Shown one piece after another: positions 8,701 through 13,921 of a stretch of 38,006 bases of DNA. The position numbers were made by a program, and so were the translations under genes. A model generated the notes under the pieces. That model was not told the origin of the DNA, searched no databases, and worked only from the letters and a program-made list of their open reading frames with translations. Every line of letters starts with the position of its first letter. Position 1 is the first letter of the stretch. Location of the stretch: positions 1 to 38,006 of the forward strand of contig CAIYVC010000033.1 in the NCBI GenBank assembly GCA_903929535.1. Reading direction: 5' to 3'. This DNA comes from an uncultured Caulobacteraceae bacterium (lineage in GTDB: Bacteria; Pseudomonadota; Alphaproteobacteria; Caulobacterales; Caulobacteraceae).

Positions 8701-8937
8701 GGTGGAGGCGTCGGCCTGTCCGGAGGCCCCGCGGGAAATCTTGCCGCTCAGCAGATCACCGGTGGCGAGGATCGGTTCATGGCTCTGGACCGCGAAATCG
8801 TCCAACGCGGCGGCCAGTGATTTGGGTGGGATATTATAGTTCTGGGCGGATTGCGCCTGAGCGGCGGAAGCAGAGATCAGAGCGATTGCTGCGGCGCCGC
8901 AAAATAGGCGCGCGGGATCGATTGCCCGTTTGGACAT
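5752..8937 (-). CDS. TonB-dependent receptor with STN signalling domain (FecA type)
   Basis: A 1061-residue outer-membrane transducer-type receptor. Signal peptide 1-29; STN (secretin/TonB short N-terminal) domain about 33-104, with YNIPPKSLAAALDDFA and GLTYRRSGRTFLI; a linker; EVVVTATR at 142-149 as a TonB-box-like segment. The plug (ITIRGISS, LRGPQGTLFGSGSEGG) and a barrel ending FAYRY follow. In FecA-type systems the STN domain contacts FecR in the periplasm when ligand binds, releasing the ECF sigma factor. The fecR- and sigma-like genes immediately upstream fit this. The ATG at 8937 has a purine-rich GGGAAGGGAAA upstream. The gene begins 117 bases after fecR, and the next two genes follow closely. 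Ligand unknown: an iron complex, cobalamin or an organic nutrient are all possible. Confidence 0.94.
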   Translation of the reverse strand: MSKRAIDPARLFCGAAAIALISASAAQAQSAQNYNIPPKSLAAALDDFAVQSHEPILATGDLLSGKISRGASGQADASTTLARLLEGTGLTYRRSGRTFLIIKVESGALPVIKIVDQSAPLPVASQAPVRVAAAAPSNTLQEVVVTATRQTSTVNKVALSITATTQKQLDQQGVKTVQDFARATPSVVFTRASGEGNPVITIRGISSTLGAPTTGVYLDDTPTQKRGTNGATTGNGSPTPVIFDLDRIEVLRGPQGTLFGSGSEGGTIRFITPQPSLTSYSAFARTEASFTQDGSPSYEFGAAAGGPIVQDKLGFRISAWDRHIGGYLDHVNLYDGSTIKKDTNSGHQFVARAAFTWQVTPDLKITPAFYTSVDHVDDQDVYWQNIPKFTTNAGTFTNKVRIGPPATGLAPNNNGFFYQFPTTTIPSWTFGPYPFFGSYKTGIAVYANNNCGACTAYTPYGAQQIQIGAQTVNGVTYPAHTITVPGQAAGPSSAVAALSPRTNTLTIPTLNIEYNLPKGITFKSITSFSADNSSGENDGQTGARASIIPTTTTSAATIGGQFVVPGTTTNVVGGSGTAFLGIPTQITQYSKFLYFNKKAAWTQEFRLTSDPVSRPFTWVVGAYYSSDVQKQGDLTPSNEALMSYSIRGIDEAFTLNSLNASASGNNVAIPFSCNATPNAGTAAPNAVYNCVEPTAPAIASGNSLIIRRVKITDKEIAGFGEANWYLTENLKVTAGVRVAQIQNSYSQFLQGSVYGDPFASDGFVATPAHPFALPGDIQYTVTSGGQVETPITPHLGVSWQISPADLVYFSAAQGYRAGGINAPASLGNCSAQLLALGVAQTPLSYNSDKVWSYEGGAKMRMFGGHAQINSSVFYIDWQNPQLTIALTCGSSYVTNAGGAASKGFDVQSQFRLGGFTLSPSVAYTDAEYTQDVPVPGSTNFLVRKGMFLPAPKWQASVIGQYDFRVMDHPGFLRADYQYQSNYVRTNVGQAGYDPVTAVGAQTHIMNARAGLSLKGVDMALFVNNLTDSQDQIQTGHGSGSALVTVSTFRPREVGIQFAYRY

Positions 8938-8960
8938 TTGTTATTTCCCTTCCCTGTCGC

Positions 8961-8977
8961 GGAGGGTTTATCCCTCC
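8961..8977 (-). promoter_or_regulatory. Leader hairpin upstream of receptor 2
   Basis: GGAGGG (8961-8966) pairs with CCCTCC (8972-8977) around a 5-nt loop, 23 bases before the receptor start. It corresponds in position, but not in stem sequence, to the hairpin of receptor 1. The arms resemble Shine-Dalgarno and anti-Shine-Dalgarno sequences, so interference with the downstream ribosome site is conceivable. Confidence 0.4.
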
Positions 8978-9054
8978 CTATTTACTTACTGACGCCAAGG
9001 AACTGCGGCCCCTCAGCCCAGCCATTAAAAAAATATTCACGTGACGGTTAGCCC

Positions 9055-10071
9055 TCAGGGCGCCGTCAGGACCACCGCTCCTTCGTTCTGCGACTTGATG
9101 CTCACGGCCCGGTAGTCGACCAGGGCGCGCACGAACTGGTCCACGTCGCCCGCCATGAAGGCGCCGTAGACGAGCCGATCGGCCACTTTCGGATTGTCGA
9201 TAACGATCTTGCGCCGCGAATAGCGGTTCATGTCCGCGACGATCGCCCCCAGCGGCTTGTCGTGGAACACCAACTGCCCATCCATCCAGCCCAGCTCGTC
9301 CTGATCGTCGACCTTGGTCAGGGTCCAGGCGCCTGGTCCGCCGGACAGCCGGGTGCCGGGGGTGAGGTCGGTGGTGGCGCTCTGCTCGCCGGTCACCGTC
9401 GTCTTGTTGGTCGGCATTTTGACCCTGACGCTTCCCTCCACCAGCAGCACCTCGAACCGCTGGGCGTCGGCGGTGACCTGGAAGGCGGTGCCCGTCGCCG
9501 TGACCGACTTGCCCGCCGCCTCGACGATGAAGGGCCGCGACTTGTCATGGGCGACTTTGAAGTAGGCGCGTCCGCGGTCCAGATAGATCAGCCGCTTACG
9601 CCCGCTCATCCGCGCCCGCACGGTGGTGTCGGTGTCCAGGGTCAGGCGCGAACCGTCGATCAGGCCGATCGACGCCGTCTGGCCAACGCCGGTGCGGAAC
9701 ACCTGGAAGGCGGGCTCCGCCGTCTGGCTGATGACCAGATTGACCACCAGCAGCGCCGCCGCGGCCGCGCCGGCCACCCAGGCTGCGATCAGCAGGGGCC
9801 GAGGCTGCCGCTGGGCCGCGGGATAGCGGGACAGGGCGCTCTCGCGCATCGCCAGAACCGCCGGATCGGCGCGGACATGTTCGGATGCGTCCCACAGACC
9901 GCTGATCTGCAGATAGGCCTCGCTGTGGGCGACATCCTCGTCGATCCAGGCCTGCAGGGCGGCGCGGTCCGCCTTGGTCATGGCGCCCGAGCGGCTCTTG
10001 GCGAACCACTTGGCGGCGTCGCTGCGGATCCGGTCCTGTCCGGGCGGCTGCATGTTCGACGCGGCGCTCAT
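9055..10071 (-). CDS. FecR-type anti-sigma/sigma regulator
   Basis: A 338-residue inner-membrane regulator. An N-terminal cytoplasmic DUF4880-like segment (about 17-60, with AAKWFAKSRSG and LQAWIDED...HSEAY) should bind the sigma factor. One membrane span at about 93-114 is followed by a periplasmic FecR domain (about 125-225, with GSRLTLDTDTTV, LDRGRAYFKV and VTATGTAFQV) and a C-terminal DUF4974/STN-like part (about 268-335). The protein would relay ligand occupancy of receptor 2 to the sigma factor. Its ATG overlaps the sigma stop as ATGA, so the two are translated together. Full length and no disrupted motif. Confidence 0.93.
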   Translation of the reverse strand: MSAASNMQPPGQDRIRSDAAKWFAKSRSGAMTKADRAALQAWIDEDVAHSEAYLQISGLWDASEHVRADPAVLAMRESALSRYPAAQRQPRPLLIAAWVAGAAAAALLVVNLVISQTAEPAFQVFRTGVGQTASIGLIDGSRLTLDTDTTVRARMSGRKRLIYLDRGRAYFKVAHDKSRPFIVEAAGKSVTATGTAFQVTADAQRFEVLLVEGSVRVKMPTNKTTVTGEQSATTDLTPGTRLSGGPGAWTLTKVDDQDELGWMDGQLVFHDKPLGAIVADMNRYSRRKIVIDNPKVADRLVYGAFMAGDVDQFVRALVDYRAVSIKSQNEGAVVLTAP

Positions 10072-10604
10072 AGCGGGCCCAGATAGCTGCTGAGCATGTC
10101 CAGCGCACGGCTGATCAGCTTTTCCACCGCGCTCACCGAGATGCCCATTCTCCGGGCGATGGCGGCGTAGGTCATTTCCTCGAACCGGTGCAGCAGGAAG
10201 GCTTCGCGCGAGCGGGCGGGGAGGGCTTCCAGACCCGCGACGAACCGAGCCCAGCCTTCGCGGCCCAGCATGATGCGTTCGGGCGACAGTAGTTCCGGCG
10301 CGCCGGAGTCATCGGTCAGCGGATCGCGGAAGGGCCGCCCCTCCACCACGTCATGCCGGTAGCGGCTGATCAGGACATTGTTGGCGATGCGGAAGATGTA
10401 GCGTTCGATCTGGTCGATCTCGGAGCGGGCGGCGCCGATCTGCAGCCGTAGGAACACCTCCTGCACCAGGTCCTCCGCATCGGCCCCCGCGCCGCGCTTG
10501 AGGAAGTGACGGTGCAGCGCCGGACCGTACTGATCGATCCACGTGCGAAGCTGAGCGCGATCGGCGCTCCTCCTCGCATCGCTCTGATCGCGTAACGGCG
10601 CCAT
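10068..10604 (-). CDS. ECF sigma factor, FecI-like
   Basis: A 178-residue RNA polymerase sigma factor of the extracytoplasmic-function class. Region 2 lies around DAEDLVQEVFLRLQ and IERYIFRIANNVLISRYR. Region 4 is a helix-turn-helix in ALPARSREAFLLHRFEEMTYAAIARRMG followed by VSAVEKLISRAL. I chose the ATG at 10604 because GAGG lies 5 bases upstream; a GTG at 10610 is also possible. It is the first gene of the operon with fecR, receptor 2, the unknown secreted protein and DUF6152, and probably drives the receptor promoter. I could not identify its target promoter sequence by eye. Confidence 0.93.
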   Translation of the reverse strand: MAPLRDQSDARRSADRAQLRTWIDQYGPALHRHFLKRGAGADAEDLVQEVFLRLQIGAARSEIDQIERYIFRIANNVLISRYRHDVVEGRPFRDPLTDDSGAPELLSPERIMLGREGWARFVAGLEALPARSREAFLLHRFEEMTYAAIARRMGISVSAVEKLISRALDMLSSYLGPL

Positions 10605-10778
10605 CCCCACCTCGTCGGTTCGCCCCTGTCAGTTGACGCGATATTGCGGCCCCACCCCAGCCGCGTCTTGAGCTTTTTTATCCGTCCACGCCGCCGCCGT
10701 CGCGCCGCCCTGCAGGATCGTCACAAACTGGCGATAAAGGCCTTTTCCACCCGCTTGGCGGGCAGGCGGGAAACCACG
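10605..10778. other. Divergent intergenic region, sigma gene / phytase-like gene
   Basis: These 174 bases separate the minus-strand sigma operon from the plus-strand phytase-like gene and should hold both promoters. TTGACG is present on the plus strand near 10626, but I find no partner -10 element. An AT-rich run (CTTTTTTATCC) lies near 10672-10682. No confident promoter or operator can be named. Confidence 0.4.
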
Positions 10779-12332
10779 ATGACGCTCAGCAAGATTCTCA
10801 TCGGCGCGGCTTTGAGCGCCGCCATATCCGGGGCCGCCCACGCTCAGTCGGCCAGCTTCGAGACCCGGCATTGGGACACATCGCCCGGTGCGGTCTCGGT
10901 CGAGGCGGACGGCAAGACCTTCGTCAATCATGGCCTGGTCGGCGTCGGCCGTCTCAGCGCCGCCACCCGCGACTTCAACAACGAGACCCTGGGCTCCTTC
11001 TCGGGCATGGCGCTGCGCTCCTGGCGCCGTCTGCCGGACGGGTCCTACGCGGGGTCCATCGTCACCCTGCCGGACCGGGGCCCCAACAACGTCGGCCCCT
11101 TCGCCGACACCACCGACTACGCCAACCGCCTGCACGGCCACAGGCTGACCTTTAAGCCCTACACCGGGTCCGGTTCCGCGCCTGCGGCCACTTTGAAGAT
11201 CGTCCCCACCGGCGGCTTCCTGCTGAAGGACGCGGTCGGCGCGCGGTTCACCGGCAAGGATCCCGGCGCCAATGTCCTGACCCGCGACGGCATCCGCTAT
11301 CCGTTGCCTTTGTCGGGCGAGGGCGCGGGCCATATCAGCCTGGATTCCGAGGGGGTCGCCTACCTGCCCGACGGCGGCTTCTACATCTCCGACGAATACG
11401 CGGCGGGCCTCTATCTGTTCGACCGCACCGGCAAGCAGACCGGCGCTATCCAGACCGTGCCCGCTCTGTTGCCCATGACCGACGGCAAGCTGAACTTCAA
11501 CGCGGCCAAGGCTCCGACCACCGGCCGCCGCAATAACCAGGGTCTGGAGGCCGTGGCGGTCAGCCCGGACGGCAAGCGGCTCATCACCATCCTGCAGAGC
11601 GCCACCCTGCAGGACAGCGGCTCGGGCGCGGCGGGGCGCAACAACACCCGCATCCTGGTCTACGACATCTCCAAGACCCGCACCCCGACCCAGCCCATCG
11701 GCCACTACGTCCTGCAACTGCCGATCTATCGCAAGAACGGGGACGGCAAGGCCGCCGACGCCACCGCCGCCCAGTCCGAGATGGTCGCGCTCAACGACAC
11801 CCAGTTCCTGGTGCTGTCGCGCGACGGCAATGGCCGCGGTTCCGGATCGGCTGACGCCGCAGTGTTCAAGAGCGTCCTGCTGGTCGACACCGCCGGGGCC
11901 ACCAACCTGGCCGGCACGCCTTACGAACAGGCGGTTCAGCCCGTCGCGGTCAATGGCGCCCTGGTCGCCGGGATCACGCCGGTCCACCAAGTCGAGCTGG
12001 TCAATCTGCTGAACCCGGTGCAGCTGGCCAAGTTCGGCATGAACCTCAATGTGACGCCCTCAACCCCCTTCACCCTGCCTGAGAAGCTGGAGGCGATGGC
12101 CCTGGCGCCGGTGTTCGACAAGAAGGCGCCGCACGACTTCTTCCTGTTGGTCGGCAACGACAACGACTTCGAGACCGCCAAAGGGCGCGTCAACGGCCAG
12201 GACTTCGACGCCGGGCTGACCAACGCCAACGGGTCTGGCGTCGGCGACAACGACAACATCCTGCTGGTCTATCGCCTGACCCTGCCCACCTACACGCTGC
12301 CCAAGGCGGTCAAGGCCCGCGCCAAGCACTGA
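10779..12332 (+). CDS. Secreted phytase-like/esterase-like beta-propeller protein
   Basis: A 517-residue exported protein of the 'esterase-like activity of phytase' family (Phytase-like domain). Signal peptide about residues 1-22 (ISGAAHAQ end). Family marks include GSFSGMALRSW, TLPDRGPN, GHISLDSEGVAYLPDGGFYISDEYAAGLYLFDR, RRNNQGLEAVAVSPDGKRL, RNNTRILVYDI, and VFDKKAPHDFFLLVGNDNDF near the end. Members are predicted beta-propellers in the periplasm or outside the cell, and the phosphatase/esterase activity is mostly inferred from annotation. I chose the ATG at 10779 because it begins the signal peptide; only a weak GGGAA precedes it. The gene diverges from the sigma/receptor operon, so a link with ligand processing is possible but unproven. 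Confidence 0.85.
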   Translation: MTLSKILIGAALSAAISGAAHAQSASFETRHWDTSPGAVSVEADGKTFVNHGLVGVGRLSAATRDFNNETLGSFSGMALRSWRRLPDGSYAGSIVTLPDRGPNNVGPFADTTDYANRLHGHRLTFKPYTGSGSAPAATLKIVPTGGFLLKDAVGARFTGKDPGANVLTRDGIRYPLPLSGEGAGHISLDSEGVAYLPDGGFYISDEYAAGLYLFDRTGKQTGAIQTVPALLPMTDGKLNFNAAKAPTTGRRNNQGLEAVAVSPDGKRLITILQSATLQDSGSGAAGRNNTRILVYDISKTRTPTQPIGHYVLQLPIYRKNGDGKAADATAAQSEMVALNDTQFLVLSRDGNGRGSGSADAAVFKSVLLVDTAGATNLAGTPYEQAVQPVAVNGALVAGITPVHQVELVNLLNPVQLAKFGMNLNVTPSTPFTLPEKLEAMALAPVFDKKAPHDFFLLVGNDNDFETAKGRVNGQDFDAGLTNANGSGVGDNDNILLVYRLTLPTYTLPKAVKARAKH

Positions 12333-12414
12333 GACCGCTCAACTCTGGGTCGTGTTCCGGGCCCGTGCTAAGCTTGGCCGTGCCGCCCGGACGCGGCTCC
12401 GGGAGGGCTAGGCC

Positions 12415-12915
12415 ATGATCGTCGGTTTGTCGGTAGGCGCTTTCACTACGCTGCATGTCATCATCAGTCTGATCGGCATCGCCTCGGGCCTTCTGGTTCT
12501 GCTGGCCATGCTGGCGGGCAGGGAGCCGCCGGGCCTGGCGGGGCTGTTCCTCTGCACCACGATCCTGACCAGCGCGACCGGCTTCCTGTTCCACTCGGCC
12601 AAGATCGGTCCGCCCCACGTCGTGGGCGCCATCTCCCTGGTGGTCTTGGCGCTGGCCCTGATCGGCCTCTACCTCAAACACCTCAATGGACCCTGGCGCG
12701 CCATCTATGTGATCAGCGCCGTGCTCTCGCTCTACTTCAACGCCTTCGTCGGGGTGGTGCAGGCGTTCGGCAAGATCGGCTTCCTCAAGGCTCTGGCGCC
12801 GACAGGCTCCGAGCCGCCGTTCGCCATCGCGCAAGGTCTGGTGTTGCTGCTGTTCGCCGCCCTGGGCTTCCTGGCGGTCAGGAAGTTCCACCCGGCGGTG
12901 GCGGCGTCCGCCTGA
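12415..12915 (+). CDS. Small multi-span membrane protein, unknown function
   Basis: A 166-residue, very hydrophobic protein with about five predicted membrane spans (roughly 8-33, 41-59, 69-87, 95-117 and 138-157) and no large soluble domain. I do not recognise a named family. A few polar or charged residues lie inside or next to the helices (H14, a FHSAK segment, and Y/N in LYFNAFVG), which leaves open a cofactor- or ion-linked role. GGGAGG lies 7 bases before the ATG at 12415. It follows the phytase-like gene by 82 bases and precedes the yffB-like gene by 19, so it may be co-transcribed with the latter. Confidence 0.75.
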   Translation: MIVGLSVGAFTTLHVIISLIGIASGLLVLLAMLAGREPPGLAGLFLCTTILTSATGFLFHSAKIGPPHVVGAISLVVLALALIGLYLKHLNGPWRAIYVISAVLSLYFNAFVGVVQAFGKIGFLKALAPTGSEPPFAIAQGLVLLLFAALGFLAVRKFHPAVAASA

Positions 12916-12934
12916 ATCCGCTAGCGAGGCGGGC

Positions 12935-13288
12935 ATGACCGACCCCGTCACGATCTACGGCATCAAGGCCTGCGACACGATGAAGAAGGCGCGCGACTGG
13001 CTGGATGGCCGCCGCATGACCTACGCCTTTCATGACTACAAGGCCGTCGGTATCGACCAGGCCACGCTCCAGGCCTGGGCCGGCAAGGTGGGGTGGGAAG
13101 TCCTGCTCAACCGCAACGGCACGACCTTCCGCGGCCTGCCGGACGCCGACAAGACAGGGATCGACCAGGCCAAGGCCATAGCCCTGATGCTGGCCCAGCC
13201 CTCGATGATCAAACGCCCGGTGCTGGATGTCGGCGGCGCCCTGACCGTCGGCTTCAAGCCCGACGTCTACGCGGCGGTGTTCGGCTAA
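12935..13288 (+). CDS. yffB: YffB/ArsC-like (Spx/MgsR family) reductase-related protein
   Basis: A 117-residue thioredoxin-fold protein of the ArsC/Spx group. The N-terminal YGIKACDTMKKARDWL (8-23) holds the single conserved cysteine of the YffB subgroup. YAFHDYKAVGI, LLNRNGTTFRGL, SMIKRPVLDVGG and VGFKPDVY follow, all typical of YffB rather than of true arsenate reductases. It lacks the CXXC of redox-sensing Spx. Members may act as glutathione-dependent thiol reductases, but the physiological substrate is not established. GAGG upstream of the ATG supports the start. Its TAA overlaps by two bases the convergent stop of ogt on the other strand, so the two genes end tail to tail with no terminator space. 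Confidence 0.88.
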   Translation: MTDPVTIYGIKACDTMKKARDWLDGRRMTYAFHDYKAVGIDQATLQAWAGKVGWEVLLNRNGTTFRGLPDADKTGIDQAKAIALMLAQPSMIKRPVLDVGGALTVGFKPDVYAAVFG

Positions 13289-13803
13289 ACGTCCAGTCCT
13301 TCGTGGCGCAGCAGCCAGCGCTTGCGCTCGATGCCACCCGCATAGCCGGTCAGGGCGCCGCTCGCGCCGATCACCCGATGGCAGGGCACCACCACGCTGA
13401 TCGGATTGGAGCCGTTGGCCAGACCCACCGCCCGCACCGCCGGTGGATTGCCAATGTGCCGGGCCAGGTCGCTGTAGCTCCAGGTCTTGCCGGCGGGAAT
13501 TTGGCGCAGGCCCGCCCAGATGGCCTTCTGGAAAGCCGTGCCGCCGGTCTCGGTGATGATGCCGTCGATGGCCGCGATGTCGCCTGACAGGTAGGCGGCG
13601 ATCCTGTCGGTGACCGGATGCGCGCCTGATCCGGACTTCAGGACCGCCGCGTCGCCATAGTGCCGCTGTAGCAGCCGGTCCATGCGCTCGGCGTAGTCCT
13701 CCCAGTCCAGCGCCCGCAGGCGGTCCTGGTCGTCGGTGGCGATCAGCATGGTCCCGACCGGAGAGGGGACGCGGGCGAGTCGGAAGGCGAGGGGCTGTGT
13801 CAT
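13285..13803 (-). CDS. ogt: Methylated-DNA--protein-cysteine methyltransferase
   Basis: A 172-residue DNA repair protein that transfers the alkyl group from O6-alkylguanine (and O4-alkylthymine) to its own cysteine in a suicide reaction. The active-site motif PCHRV is at 140-144 with C141 as acceptor. The DNA-binding stretch GTAFQKAIWAGLRQIPAGKTWSYSDLA precedes it, and GYAGGIERKRWLL follows, as in all family members. Length is normal. It is transcribed divergently from the Ada-AlkA fusion gene across a 118-base gap with an inverted repeat, which suggests co-regulation of two alkylation-repair activities. No Shine-Dalgarno site is visible before the ATG. Confidence 0.96.
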   Translation of the reverse strand: MTQPLAFRLARVPSPVGTMLIATDDQDRLRALDWEDYAERMDRLLQRHYGDAAVLKSGSGAHPVTDRIAAYLSGDIAAIDGIITETGGTAFQKAIWAGLRQIPAGKTWSYSDLARHIGNPPAVRAVGLANGSNPISVVVPCHRVIGASGALTGYAGGIERKRWLLRHEGLDV

Positions 13804-13835
13804 GACGGCTAGATGGCATCCCGATCGGTTTGGCG

Positions 13836-13890
13836 CTGGCGGTTTTCGGACGTTCTAGAAGCGCCTATATCCGTGTCCGAAAGCCGCCAG
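13836..13890. promoter_or_regulatory. Inverted repeat between divergent ogt and ada-alkA genes
   Basis: Arms 13836-13851 (CTGGCGGTTTTCGGAC) and 13875-13890 (GTCCGAAAGCCGCCAG) are inverted copies matching at 15 of 16 positions, separated by 23 bases that contain a TATA-like CCTATAT. The element lies about 32 bases from each start codon side of the divergent gap. It is a good candidate operator for joint control. A terminator role is unlikely because no gene ends here. Confidence 0.6.
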
Positions 13891-13921
13891 ACTCAGGCGG
13901 GCGTGGGACGCATTATAGGTC

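Noticed and set aside
9034-9043. TCACGTGA palindrome after fecR as an operator or terminator
   Set aside because: An 8-base palindrome without a loop is too short to support either, and nothing else marks it.
8938-9054. Search for a sigma-70 or named ECF promoter before receptor 2
   Set aside because: No pair of elements with acceptable spacing was found. A TTGGCG near 8992-8997 (minus strand) has no -10 at a normal distance, so no promoter is called.
10629-11990. Open frame of 453 codons on the minus strand opposite the phytase-like gene
   Set aside because: The plus-strand frame has a signal peptide and a complete family signature, while this frame has neither.
13852-13866. GTTC within the ogt/ada-alkA inverted repeat as a LexA half-site
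   Set aside because: After GTTC and 7 bases the sequence is GCCT, not GTTC, so it is not an SOS box.
13836-13890. Inverted repeat read as a transcription terminator
   Set aside because: Both flanking genes start here rather than end, the 23-base loop is long for a terminator, and there is no T-tract.
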